Shown here one piece after another: positions 23,514 to 31,236 of a DNA stretch of 64,000 bases. The stretch lies in the NCBI RefSeq assembly GCF_003002065.1, contig NZ_PVZG01000015.1, forward strand, positions 156,968-220,967. Direction: 5' to 3'. A program made the translations under genes and the position numbers. The notes beneath the pieces were generated by a model that had not been told where the DNA came from, made no database searches, and saw nothing but the letters and a program-made list of their open reading frames with translations. Source of the stretch: Pseudosporangium ferrugineum (GTDB lineage Bacteria; Actinomycetota; Actinomycetes; Mycobacteriales; Micromonosporaceae). Every line of letters begins with the position of its first letter. Position 1 is the first letter of the stretch.

Positions 23514-24259
23514 GGCGTACCCCCGAACCGTTCGGTCCTGATCTTCTTCGGGTCGTGGCCCAGCGCGACGAGGATGTCCGCGGACGCCTCGACGAACGCG
23601 GTGGGGCCGCAGACGAAGACGTCCGGCGCGAAGTCCGGCGGCCAGCCGTGGGTGTTCAGCGTGGCCACCCCCAGCCGGGCCGGCGGATCCGGCCAGCCGT
23701 CGGGCGTCTTGCGGGTGTAGACGTGGTGGACGTCCAGGCCCGGGTCGTCGCGGACCCGGCGGGCCAGCTCGGCGCCGTAGAGGGCGTCCTGCGGGGTGCG
23801 TACGGAGTGGACGAGGCGGAACGGCTGGCGGCCACGGAGGTCGCCGCGCGCCCGGATCATCGCCATCAGCGGGACGAGGCCCGAGCCGCCGGCCACGAGC
23901 AGCACCGGCGGCGGGGCGGCACGCCAGACGAACCAGCCGCCGACCGGGCCGCGGAGCTCCAGCTGCTGCCCCGGCTCCAGCACGTCGGTGAGGTACGACG
24001 ACACCTCGCCGTCCTCGACCCGCTGGACGGTGAGCTCCACCTTCGCGCCGTCGCGCCACGCCGAGGCGATCGAGTAGCTGCGCTGGGCCGAGTAGCCGTC
24101 CGGGGCGGTGAGGCGTACGTCGACGTGCTGGCCGGGCAGGTGGCCGGGCCACTGCGGCACGTCGAGCACCAGGGTGCGCGCGGACGGCGTCTCCCACCGG
24201 GCCTCCGCCACGGTGGCCGCCCGCCAGGTCAGTCGCCCTGGTAGCGCTGTTCGCGCCAT
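23510..24259 (-). CDS. FAD/NAD(P)-binding oxidoreductase (ferredoxin reductase type)
   Basis: 249 residues: an FAD-binding barrel with RSYSIAS (about 62-68), then a Rossmann-like NAD(P) domain with LLVAGGSGLVPLMAMIR and the C-terminal VFVCGPTAFVEA. No iron-sulfur cysteines are seen, so it passes electrons between NAD(P)H and a partner, presumably the overlapping molybdoenzyme. ATG 24259 lies 31 bp inside the upstream gene, consistent with translational coupling. Confidence 0.88.
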   Translation of the reverse strand: MARTALPGRLTWRAATVAEARWETPSARTLVLDVPQWPGHLPGQHVDVRLTAPDGYSAQRSYSIASAWRDGAKVELTVQRVEDGEVSSYLTDVLEPGQQLELRGPVGGWFVWRAAPPPVLLVAGGSGLVPLMAMIRARGDLRGRQPFRLVHSVRTPQDALYGAELARRVRDDPGLDVHHVYTRKTPDGWPDPPARLGVATLNTHGWPPDFAPDVFVCGPTAFVEASADILVALGHDPKKIRTERFGGTP

Positions 24260-24828
24260 GGGTCCCCGTACAAGTGGTAGCCGGCCTCTTCCCAGAAGCC
24301 GGGCTCGTCCTGCGGGAGCATCTGGATGCCGTTGACCCACTTCGCGGACTTCCAGAAGTAGAGGTGCGGCACCACGAGCCGGGCCGGGCCGCCGTGCTCC
24401 GGGTGCAGCGGCTCACCCTCGAAGGTGTGCGCGATCCAGGCCTTGCCGTCGAGCAGATCCTCCAGCGGGACGTTCGTGGTGTAGCCGCCGTAGCCGTGCA
24501 CCATGGTGAAGTCGGCGGCCGACTCGACGTTCTCGAACAGGGTGTCGAGCGAGACGCCACGCCAGGTGGTGCCCAACTTGGACCATTTCGTCACGCAGTG
24601 GATGTCGACCGTGAAGTCCTCCTGCGGCAGCGCCTGGAACTCGTCCCACGACCAGCTCGTGCGCCCACCGGTCTCGTCGGAGATGGTGAACGTCCAGCGG
24701 TCGAGCGGGATGCGCGGCGTCGGCCCGGCGGACAGCACCGGGAAGTCCTCGGTGAGGTACTGCCCGGGCGGCAGGTCGGGCCGCGACGAGCGGCGCCGCC
24801 CGCCGAACCCGGGGGAGATGATGCTCAT
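24229..24828 (-). CDS. Sulfite-oxidase-like molybdopterin enzyme
   Basis: 199 residues forming the molybdopterin-binding core of the sulfite oxidase family. The Mo-ligating Cys lies in VDIHCVTKWSKLG, and HPEHGGPARLVVPHLYFWKSAKWV is the conserved C-terminal block. There is no signal peptide or heme domain, so it is a cytoplasmic MsrP/YedY-like or nitrate-reductase-like oxidoreductase fed by the adjacent flavoprotein. Substrate cannot be read from sequence. Start ATG 24828; it begins the three-gene operon. Confidence 0.88.
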   Translation of the reverse strand: MSIISPGFGGRRRSSRPDLPPGQYLTEDFPVLSAGPTPRIPLDRWTFTISDETGGRTSWSWDEFQALPQEDFTVDIHCVTKWSKLGTTWRGVSLDTLFENVESAADFTMVHGYGGYTTNVPLEDLLDGKAWIAHTFEGEPLHPEHGGPARLVVPHLYFWKSAKWVNGIQMLPQDEPGFWEEAGYHLYGDPWREQRYQGD

Positions 24829-24866
24829 GCCGAGCAGTAAACCCCACGATCAGGCCGGGCGACAGG

Positions 24867-25598
24867 TCACCCGACCGCGAAGCTCACGCCCGCGCCCGGC
24901 AACGGCTCCCCGTTCTTCCCGTACGCGGTGAGCTTCTTCAATGTGGCATCCGGCTTGACCTCGGCCGGGTCGAACCAGAACGCCACGACCGAGGGATCGT
25001 CGCTCCACCGGGCCAGTCGCGCCGTGACCCGGCGGCCGTTCGCCTCCACGGTGATCTTCACCGGGTCCCCGACGAAGTAGCCGAACGCCGGGGTCGGCCG
25101 GTCGTCCACCATCATCGGCGCCTGGGCCGCGTGGAAGCCGGGCGTCCGGTCCTCGCCCTCGGCGTCGTTGCTGATCACGTCGGCGGCCAGGGCGCCGCCC
25201 GCGGCACGCCGCCCGGCGACCAGCCCGATCGCCGGCAGCTTCGTGCCGGAGAGCGGCTGGAACCACAGCACCATCGGTTCGCCGCCGGGGGCGGTCAGGC
25301 CGGTGGAGATCACGTCGCCCTGGACGCCGCCGGCCGGCCCGGCGGAGCCCGGCGCCGTCGCGGTCGCCGAGGCCGCGGCCCGCTCCCCGCCGTCGGGCCG
25401 GTTGCCGCCGGCGCGGACGAGCTGTCCGCCCCCGACCAGCAGCACCAGCACGGCGGCGGCGGAGGTGGCGCCGACGGCGAGGCGCCGGCGGCGGCGCAGC
25501 CGGCCGCCCTGGATCATGACCGCGCCGAGGTCGAGCTCGCGCGGCTCGAAATCCGGCGGGGAGTGCATGGCGTCCTTCAGGTCGTCGAGGTCGTTCAT
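24867..25598 (-). CDS. Membrane protein coupled to ECF sigma factor, with outer sensor-like domain
   Basis: 243 residues: a short cytoplasmic N-terminus (MNDLDDLKDAMHSPPDF...), one membrane helix (AVGATSAAAVLVLLVGGG), an Ala/Thr/Ser linker and an exported beta domain. That domain is paralogous to the protein at 26225-26848 (shared GRR-A-GA--ADV, TPGFH, PTPAFGY-VG, FWF-P). Its ATG overlaps the sigma-factor stop (ATGA), the usual position of an anti-sigma partner, but no zinc-binding anti-sigma motif (HxxxCxxC) is present. I infer a sigma-linked membrane sensor. Confidence 0.75.
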   Translation of the reverse strand: MNDLDDLKDAMHSPPDFEPRELDLGAVMIQGGRLRRRRRLAVGATSAAAVLVLLVGGGQLVRAGGNRPDGGERAAASATATAPGSAGPAGGVQGDVISTGLTAPGGEPMVLWFQPLSGTKLPAIGLVAGRRAAGGALAADVISNDAEGEDRTPGFHAAQAPMMVDDRPTPAFGYFVGDPVKITVEANGRRVTARLARWSDDPSVVAFWFDPAEVKPDATLKKLTAYGKNGEPLPGAGVSFAVG

Positions 25599-26125
25599 CG
25601 GGTGGCACCGCTTTCCATACCCTGGCGGGGGGACGGGACAGAGATCCGGAGCTTGGCGAGCGCCCTCGAGTTGAGGCTCTTCACCGTGCCCAGCGACAGG
25701 TTCAGCTCGCGTGCCACGTCGACCTCGGTGATGTCGAAGAGGTGCCGCATCACGATGACCGTGCGCTCCCGTGGGGAGAGCGCCTTCAGCGCGCCGATCA
25801 GCCAGCGCCGCCGGGTGACGTCGTCGGCCACGTCCCGCGCCACCGGTTGCTCGGGGAGCTGCTCGGTCGCGTACTCGCGCATCGGGCGGCGCCACTGGTC
25901 GGTGATCAGGTTCGCCAGGACCGTGCGGGCGTACGCGTACGGGTCCTTGCGGCGCACCCTTCCCCAGGAGGCGTACACCCGGACGAGCGCGGCCTGGGCC
26001 GCCTCCTCGGCCTGATGCCGGTCCCCGGTCAGCAGGTATGCGGCGCGTTGCAGCCGCGCCGAGCTCGCGCGCGCGAACTCGACGAACTCGTCGTCACCTC
26101 GTCGACCAGATCTCACGACAGCCAT
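25595..26125 (-). CDS. SigE-family ECF RNA polymerase sigma factor
   Basis: About 176 residues: sigma region 2 (FVEFARASSARLQRAAYLLTGDRHQAEEAAQAALVRVYASW) and region 4 (LSPRERTVIVMRHLFDITEVDVARELNLSLGTVKSLNSRALAKL). This is the actinobacterial SigE-type ECF group. The annotated ATG at 26125 sits inside the -10 of the putative ECF promoter; a leaderless start at GTG 26116 fits that promoter better, and ATG 26143 is also possible. It is co-transcribed with the membrane protein by ATGA overlap. The promoter sequence suggests autoregulation. Confidence 0.92.
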   Translation of the reverse strand: MAVVRSGRRGDDEFVEFARASSARLQRAAYLLTGDRHQAEEAAQAALVRVYASWGRVRRKDPYAYARTVLANLITDQWRRPMREYATEQLPEQPVARDVADDVTRRRWLIGALKALSPRERTVIVMRHLFDITEVDVARELNLSLGTVKSLNSRALAKLRISVPSPRQGMESGATR

Positions 26126-26180
26126 GACGGCCGGGGGCCGCAAAAGGTTGCGGCAACCTTCCGGCGCCCTCGCCCGTCTC
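26124..26180. promoter_or_regulatory. Symmetric divergent ECF-type promoters around one palindrome
   Basis: AAGGTTGC-G-GCAACCTT (26144-26160) is a perfect 17-bp palindrome. It supplies a GCAACC -35 in both directions. On the plus strand GCAACC-N16-CGTCTC (26153-26180) faces the gene at 26225. On the minus strand GCAACC-N16-CGTCAT (ending at 26124) faces the sigma gene. Both -35 (AAC) and -10 (CGTC) elements fit ECF promoters. Confidence 0.7.
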
Positions 26181-26224
26181 GATCAACGTCTCGCACCATC
26201 CGCCCATCATGAGGGAGCCGAACA

Positions 26225-26848
26225 ATGACCCTGTCCCGCAACCGCTGGATCCTGGCCGCCGGCGTGACCGGCATCGCTGTGGCGGTGGCGGTGACCGGCG
26301 CCGTCGCGGCCAACGCCGCGCAGGAACCGGCACCGAGGAGCACGGCGTCCGCGGGCGAGGTGCCGGTGTCCATTCCGGAGCCGCCCGTCGCCCCGGACGC
26401 CATCGGAACGGTCATCGACACCGGAATCGCCGCGAAGCAGGGCACCTGGGTCTTCGCCTTCGTCCCGGTGAAGGACAAGGAGCTGCCGCAGACCGACTTC
26501 GGCCTGATGGCCGGCCGCCGGCAGGCGAGCGGCGCGGTCAGCGCCGACGTGATGGTCAACGAGGTCGTCGGGCCGGCGAAGGCGCCGGGCTTCCACGGCA
26601 TCGAGGGCGCCATGGAGGTCAACGGCGAGCCCACCCCGGCGTTCGGCTACTACGTCGGGGCGGCCGAGCGGATCACGGCGAAGGCCGGCAAGCGTACGGT
26701 CACCGCGAAGATCGCGGCCTGGAGCGAGGACTCCTCGGTCAAGGCCTTCTGGTTCGCACCGGGCACCGGTGAGGTGACCGATGTGCGCGCCTTCGACGCC
26801 GCCGGCAAGGCGCTCCCGGCCGGCCACGACGTGGTCGCCGTCGGCTAG
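26225..26848 (+). CDS. Secreted or membrane-tethered paralogue of the sigma-linked sensor domain
   Basis: 207 residues with one N-terminal hydrophobic segment (signal peptide or anchor; possible cleavage ANA-AQ) and an exported domain of about 150 residues homologous to the outer domain of the 24867-25598 protein. Shared blocks include GLMAGRRQASGAVSADV, APGFHG, PTPAFGYYVG and KAFWFAPG. GAGGGAG precedes ATG 26225. It is divergent from the sigma factor and has its own ECF-type promoter, so it is probably a direct target. Function unknown; it may compete for or deliver the ligand the membrane paralogue senses. Confidence 0.8.
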   Translation: MTLSRNRWILAAGVTGIAVAVAVTGAVAANAAQEPAPRSTASAGEVPVSIPEPPVAPDAIGTVIDTGIAAKQGTWVFAFVPVKDKELPQTDFGLMAGRRQASGAVSADVMVNEVVGPAKAPGFHGIEGAMEVNGEPTPAFGYYVGAAERITAKAGKRTVTAKIAAWSEDSSVKAFWFAPGTGEVTDVRAFDAAGKALPAGHDVVAVG

Positions 26849-27676
26849 CTAGAGCCAGGTGGCTCGGACCCGGTCGGCCTCTCCGGCCGCCTGCATCCGG
26901 CCCGCTTCGGCGGCCGGGGCGCGGCGGGAGGGGTCGAGCGGGTTGCGGCCGATCGCGGTGAGGGCGGCGTCGGTCGGGCTGATCACGGCCGTGCGCCCGG
27001 GCAGCGTCCGGGCCTGGGAGGCCGGGCGGTCGCGGCGCCGGACCGCGGCGGTCAGCGGCGCCACCACGATCACCCGGTCGTAGTCGCGGGCCAGGTCGGC
27101 GTTCGCGGCCGAGCGCACCCCGCCGTCCACGTAGCGCCGGCCCGCCACCGTCATCGGCGGCCACACCAGCGGCACGGCGCAGCTGGCGGCGACCGCGTCG
27201 ATCAGGGACACCCCGCTGTCCCGGTCGAAGACGCGTACCTCGCCGGTCAGGGCGTCGACGGCGGGCACGAGCAGGCGCGCCGCCGGCCACTCGTCGCGCT
27301 GGACCCGGGCCGCGATGGCCGTGCGCCGCTCCGACTCCGGCACCGTGCGGGCCTTGAGCGCGGCGCGGCCGAGGCGGGCCCGGCCCTTCGCCCGGTCGCC
27401 CGGCCACAGCCCGGCGACCACGAAGCCGAGCAGCGCCCGGGTGCCGAACACCGCGTTGGTGTCGCCGGAGGTGTCGGCGAGCTCGCGGGCGTACAGCTCG
27501 GCGACGGGGGTGCCGCTGGTGAGCTGGGCGGCGACCACGGAACCGGCGGACGTGCCGACGAACAGGTCGGCGCCGCTCAGGTCGAGGCCGCGCTCGGCGA
27601 GCCCGTGCAGCAGGCCGATCTCCCAGGCGACCCCGGTGACGCCGCCACCGCCGAGCACGAGCGCGCGCTTCTCCAT
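26849..27676 (-). CDS. Patatin-like phospholipase family protein
   Basis: 275 residues. It has the oxyanion motif LVLGGGGVTGVAWEIG, the nucleophile elbow GTSAGSVVAAQL and the catalytic Asp motif YVDGGVRSAANADLA. There is no signal peptide, so it is a cytoplasmic lipid acyl hydrolase. Start ATG 27676. Its stop codon directly abuts that of the convergent gene ending at 26848 (CTAGCTAG junction), leaving no terminator between them. Confidence 0.9.
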   Translation of the reverse strand: MEKRALVLGGGGVTGVAWEIGLLHGLAERGLDLSGADLFVGTSAGSVVAAQLTSGTPVAELYARELADTSGDTNAVFGTRALLGFVVAGLWPGDRAKGRARLGRAALKARTVPESERRTAIAARVQRDEWPAARLLVPAVDALTGEVRVFDRDSGVSLIDAVAASCAVPLVWPPMTVAGRRYVDGGVRSAANADLARDYDRVIVVAPLTAAVRRRDRPASQARTLPGRTAVISPTDAALTAIGRNPLDPSRRAPAAEAGRMQAAGEADRVRATWL

Positions 27677-27701
27677 GCGCCCATGATTCCCCCTCGGGAG
27701 C

Positions 27702-28835
27702 TCAGCCGCCGAACAGGGTGGCGTACTCGGCGGCGGACCGCGGGTTGCGGCGGCACGGCGCGTCGGTGCGGAAGAGGCTGGACTGGACGCCGCCCGCGCC
27801 GCAGTCCGAGAAGTACGCCTCGTAGGCGAGGTGCGTCGCGTGGGTCGCGAACCAGTCGTGCATCCACTTCACGAAGCTCGGGTTCTCGCGGCCCGCGTCG
27901 CCGGTGGGCACCACGCCCCATTCGCCTACCGAGAACGGTTTGCCGTGGGCGCGGGCGAAGTCGTACAGCCAGGTGAGGCCCTCCGGGCGGGTGGCCGTAC
28001 GGTCGAACGCGGCCTTCGTCGGCGACCACGGGTAGTGGTCGTAGTTGTCGATGCCGATGATGTCCACATAGTCGTCGCCGGGGTAGCAGTTGGTGCTGAC
28101 CCCGCCGCACACGCCGGCCGGGGTGTTGTGGGCGTTGATGGTCCAGTCCAGCAGCACGTCCGGGTTGGTCGCGCGGATGTTGTCGGCGGCCCGCCGGTAA
28201 CAGTCGATCCAGGTCCGCGGGTCGTCCGCGCGCCACGACGAGGTCTGCTCGTTGAACTCCCAGCCGAGGCGCACCACCGAGTCGCCGCGGTAGTGGCCGC
28301 GCATCAGCGTGCCGAACGCCCGCCAGTCCGCGTCGTGCTCGCCCCGGGCGCAGGCCGGCAGGTCGGCGGCGGCGCCGTCCGGCACCAGGCCCTGGGAGAC
28401 GACCAGCATGCCCTCGAAGTCGGCGAAGAGCTCGAACGTCCAGCCGGTGCCGCGGGTCATCGACTCCCAGGAGGTGCGGTCGGTGTAGGTCTGTGCGATG
28501 CGGCAGGCCCGTCCGCGCGCCGTGCAGAACGCCTTGACGTGCGCGGTGTCGAAGAGCGGGTCGCCGTTGACGCCGGAGAGCCCGTTGGCGCCGGGCCAGG
28601 AGCCGTCGGTGCGGGGCAGCGCGATCAGCTGCCGGGCCGACAACGGATTCCTCGGGTTCACCGTACGGGCGGCGGCACGCGAGGGTGACGCCGGCGAGGC
28701 GGTCGCCGGTGCGGGGACGGGCGGCGGGTCGTCCTCCGTGGTCGCCACGCCGACGCCGAGGCCGGTGAGCACGACGAGCACGGCGAACACGCCCAGCAGC
28801 AGCGACCGCCGGCCGCGCCATCGTCCCCCGGCCAT
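27702..28835 (-). CDS. Membrane-anchored or secreted glycoside hydrolase-like protein (TIM barrel, GH26-like)
   Basis: 377 residues: a signal/anchor segment (RRSLLLGVFAVLVVLTGLGVGVA), a Pro/Ala linker and a catalytic-type TIM barrel. VVRLGWEFNEQTSSW carries an acid/base-type Glu after beta-4, DYVDIIGIDNYDHYPW resembles a late strand, and FSVGEWGVVPTGD carries the probable nucleophile Glu. This arrangement resembles GH26/clan-A endo-beta-mannanases. ATG 28835 follows GGGAGAG. An upstream ATG at 29006 would add a stretch of unlikely sequence through the 29065 gene's promoter area. Confidence 0.75.
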   Translation of the reverse strand: MAGGRWRGRRSLLLGVFAVLVVLTGLGVGVATTEDDPPPVPAPATASPASPSRAAARTVNPRNPLSARQLIALPRTDGSWPGANGLSGVNGDPLFDTAHVKAFCTARGRACRIAQTYTDRTSWESMTRGTGWTFELFADFEGMLVVSQGLVPDGAAADLPACARGEHDADWRAFGTLMRGHYRGDSVVRLGWEFNEQTSSWRADDPRTWIDCYRRAADNIRATNPDVLLDWTINAHNTPAGVCGGVSTNCYPGDDYVDIIGIDNYDHYPWSPTKAAFDRTATRPEGLTWLYDFARAHGKPFSVGEWGVVPTGDAGRENPSFVKWMHDWFATHATHLAYEAYFSDCGAGGVQSSLFRTDAPCRRNPRSAAEYATLFGG

Positions 28836-28953
28836 GCGTTGCTCTCCCGGCGATCGTTTCCCCTCGCCGAAGTCTGACAGTTCCACCGGCGGCGGGGGCG
28901 GCGTTCGGCCGAGTCCGTGCCCGCCCGGGGGTGCGCCGCCGGCGCCGGAAATG

Positions 28954-28972
28954 CAGGTTTGCCTTACCTTAA
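28954..28972. promoter_or_regulatory. Iron-box-like site upstream of the DUF1540 gene
   Basis: The reverse complement, TAAGGTAAGGCAAACCTGC, agrees at 14 of 19 positions with the IdeR/DmdR1 consensus TTAGGTTAGGCTAACCTAA. It lies 93 bp upstream of the DUF1540 start and 118 bp upstream of the divergent hydrolase start, so it could serve either. Confidence 0.5.
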
Positions 28973-29064
28973 TAATGGCGGAAACCATTTCCGGAAATGT
29001 CATCACGGTGCCGGGTGACGGCGTCTCGAATGGTTTATCGTCGAGGCGGGTGAAGGGGGTTCCG

Positions 29065-29352
29065 ATGACTCAGATGATGGAGATGCCGCGCGTGCAGACC
29101 TGCACCGTCAGCGGCTGCGGCTACAACCACAACGGCTGTACGGCGTTCGCGATCACGATCGGCCGGGCCAGTTCGGAATGCGACACGTTCGTCGAGGGCG
29201 CGCAGGGCGGAATGGGCCGGGCGCTGGCTCAGGTGGGCGCGTGCAAGCGGGCCGAATGCGTGCACAACACCGATCTGGAATGCCACGCTCCGGCGATCAC
29301 CGTGGGGGCCGCCGTCGATCGCGCCGATTGCCTCACTTTCGAGGCGCAGTAG
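29065..29352 (+). CDS. DUF1540-containing small Cys-rich protein
   Basis: 95 residues with two copies of a Cys/His-type module: CTVSGCGYNHNGCTAFAITIG...C and CKRAECVHNTDLECHAPAITVG...C, eight cysteines in all. This matches DUF1540, a small presumed metal-binding domain. There is no signal peptide. ATG 29065 has GAAGGGGG upstream. The iron-box-like site and a strong terminator suggest a monocistronic, iron-controlled gene, possibly for metal storage or sensing (inference). Confidence 0.88.
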   Translation: MTQMMEMPRVQTCTVSGCGYNHNGCTAFAITIGRASSECDTFVEGAQGGMGRALAQVGACKRAECVHNTDLECHAPAITVGAAVDRADCLTFEAQ

Positions 29353-29366
29353 CAGCCTCGCCTTCC

Positions 29367-29398
29367 GGCCGTCGCCCGTTCGGGGCGGCGGCCTTTTT
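29367..29398 (+). terminator. Rho-independent terminator of the DUF1540 gene
   Basis: GGCCGTCGCCC-GTTC-GGGGCGGCGGCC forms a strong stem followed by TTTTT (29394-29398), 14 bp after the stop codon. Confidence 0.9.
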
Positions 29399-29421
29399 CT
29401 TCGCCCCGGCGGCGGGGGGTG

Positions 29422-29486
29422 TTGACCTCAGGGTGAGAAGACGCTAGGTTGTTCTCAGACCTAGTAATACTCACCTTGAGAGCAAC
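29422..29486 (+). promoter_or_regulatory. Promoter and paired operators of the Nudix-headed operon
   Basis: TTGACC (29422-29427) and TAGGTT (29445-29450) are 17 bp apart. Two CTCA-N3-TGAG palindromes (29427-29437 and 29470-29480) begin 43 bp apart, about four helical turns. A longer inverted repeat, GTTGTTCTCA / TGAGAGCAAC (29448-29457, 29477-29486, one mismatch), overlaps the -10. Likely sites for the Nudix regulator encoded just downstream. Confidence 0.6.
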
Positions 29487-29496
29487 TGGACGGACG

Positions 29497-30249
29497 ATGA
29501 CGGACGAGCGGAGCTTCCTCGACGGCTACGACCCGGCGGCGTTCCCGGCCGTGGCGGTCACGGTCGACGTCGTCGCGCTGACCATCCGGGACGGGCGGCT
29601 GCACGTGCTGCTGGTCGAGCGCGGCGGGCACCCCTTCGCCGGGTGGCGGGCGCTGCCCGGCGGGTTCGTGCGCGACGAGCCGCTCGACGCCGCGGCCCTG
29701 CGCGAGCTCGGCGAGGAGACCGGCCTGCGGCCCGGGGAGGGGCCGCTCGAGCGGGTGCACCTGGAGCAGCTGCGGTCGTACGGCGACCCCGGCCGCGACC
29801 CCCGCATGCGGGTCTTCTCCGTCGCCTACCTCGCCTTCGCGCCCAGCCTGCCCGACCCCCGGGCCGGCACCGACGCCAGCGGGGCGTTCTGGGTGCCGGT
29901 CGACGAGGCCGGCGAGCTCGCCTTCGACCACGCGGCCATCCTCGCCGACGGGCTCGACCGGGCCCGGGCGAAGCTCGAGTACACGCCGCTGGCCACCGCC
30001 TTCGTCGGGCCCGAGTTCACCATCGCCGAGCTGCGGGCGGTCTACACCGCGGTGTGGGGCGAGGAGCTGCACGCCGGCAACTTCCACCGCAAGGTGCTGT
30101 CGGTGCCCGGGTTCGTGGAGAGCACCGGCGAGACGGCCGCGCGGGCGGGGGAGCGCGGCGGGCCGAAGCCCCGGCTCTATCGCGCGGGCGACGCCCGGCT
30201 GCTGCATCCGGCCCTGCTGCGCCCGGCCCGCGAGGAGGACGTCCGATGA
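29497..30249 (+). CDS. Nudix-domain transcriptional regulator, NrtR-type
   Basis: 250 residues. The N-terminal Nudix domain has a complete box (GGFVRDEPLDAAALRELGEETGL, about 51-73). The C-terminal half carries a winged-helix region (FTIAELRAVYTAVWGEELHAGNFHRKVL) as in NrtR, which binds DNA and responds to ADP-ribose or related NAD metabolites. It heads an operon preceded by paired CTCA-N3-TGAG sites, fitting autoregulation. The intact Nudix box means it may also hydrolyse its ligand. ATG 29497 is used; its stop overlaps the next start (ATGA). Confidence 0.88.
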   Translation: MTDERSFLDGYDPAAFPAVAVTVDVVALTIRDGRLHVLLVERGGHPFAGWRALPGGFVRDEPLDAAALRELGEETGLRPGEGPLERVHLEQLRSYGDPGRDPRMRVFSVAYLAFAPSLPDPRAGTDASGAFWVPVDEAGELAFDHAAILADGLDRARAKLEYTPLATAFVGPEFTIAELRAVYTAVWGEELHAGNFHRKVLSVPGFVESTGETAARAGERGGPKPRLYRAGDARLLHPALLRPAREEDVR

Positions 30250-31223
30250 TCACGTTCGACGAGGCGGTGGCGGCGATCGAGGGCGCCCGGAGGTTTCCTG
30301 ATCTGCTGAACGGGCCGCTTGCGGTTGCCCGGCCCGCGCACGCGTACCGGATGCTGTTGAAGATCGTGCACCCGGATGTCGCACCCGCGGGACGGCGCGA
30401 GAGTGCGACGCGGGCCGCCGCCAAGCTCTCCGCCCTCTGGGCGGACACCCGCCCGCGGCAGCTGAACACCCCGCGGGCCAGTTACCGGCTCGGGTCGCTC
30501 GTCGCGAGCGGTGACCTGGCCGACCTCCACGCGCTCGACGACGACGCGCTGCTGAAGATGCCGCGGCAGCCGGCCGACAACGACCTGATGCGCGCCGAGA
30601 TCAGCGCGCTGACCACGCTGCACCGCGACGGCGACCCGCGGCACCGCGCCTACGCGCCCCGGCTGATCGAGTCGTTCACCCACGAGGACGCGGCCGGGGT
30701 CCGGCGCACGGCGAGCATCCTCGCCCGCCAGGACGGCTTCGTCCCGCTGACCGGCCTCGAACACCGGCTCGACCCGCGCGACGTCGCGTGGATGTGGCGG
30801 CGGCTGCTCACCGGCCTGGGCTGGGCGCACCGCGCGGGCGTGGTCCACGGCGCCGTCCTGCCCGAGCACGTGCTCATCCACCCCGGCGAGCACGGCCTGG
30901 TCCTCGTCGACTGGTGCTACAGCGTGGCCCCGGGCGCGACCGTGCCGGCTGTGGTCGCCCGCTACCGCGACGCGTATCCGCCCGAGGTGACCGGCCGGGG
31001 GTCGGCCACCGCCGCCACCGACATCCACATGGCCACCGGGCTGATGCTGCGGCTGATCGCCGACCCGCCGGCCGCCCTGCGGCGCTTCGCGGCCGGCTGC
31101 CGCTACGCCGCACCCCGCATGCGTCCCCAGGACGCGTGGCAGCTGCTCGGCGAGTTCGACGAGCTGCTGGAGAACCTGTACGGCCCCCGCCGGTTCCGCC
31201 CCTTCGCGCTGCCGGCCCGATAA
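30246..31223 (+). CDS. J-domain - pseudokinase fusion protein
   Basis: 325 residues, cytoplasmic. The N-terminus reads as a J-domain: AYRMLLKIVHPDV (HPD at 42-44) followed by a helix ATRAAAKLSALWA. From about 79 a kinase-like fold follows: YRLGSLVASGDLADLH, a beta-3 Lys at 104 (LLKMPR), then HGAVLPEHVLIH (201-212) where HRDLKPxN is expected, and VLVDWC in place of the DFG strand. The catalytic Asp of HRD is absent, so it is a pseudokinase. The J-domain should recruit an Hsp70. Translationally coupled to the Nudix regulator upstream. Confidence 0.75.
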   Translation: MITFDEAVAAIEGARRFPDLLNGPLAVARPAHAYRMLLKIVHPDVAPAGRRESATRAAAKLSALWADTRPRQLNTPRASYRLGSLVASGDLADLHALDDDALLKMPRQPADNDLMRAEISALTTLHRDGDPRHRAYAPRLIESFTHEDAAGVRRTASILARQDGFVPLTGLEHRLDPRDVAWMWRRLLTGLGWAHRAGVVHGAVLPEHVLIHPGEHGLVLVDWCYSVAPGATVPAVVARYRDAYPPEVTGRGSATAATDIHMATGLMLRLIADPPAALRRFAAGCRYAAPRMRPQDAWQLLGEFDELLENLYGPRRFRPFALPAR

Positions 31224-31236
31224 AGAGGAGATCACC

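Noticed and set aside
29065..29352. DUF1540 gene beginning at 28498
   Set aside because: The longer frame reads antisense through the hydrolase gene and its promoter; ATG 29065 has a strong ribosome-binding site and starts just before the first Cys module.
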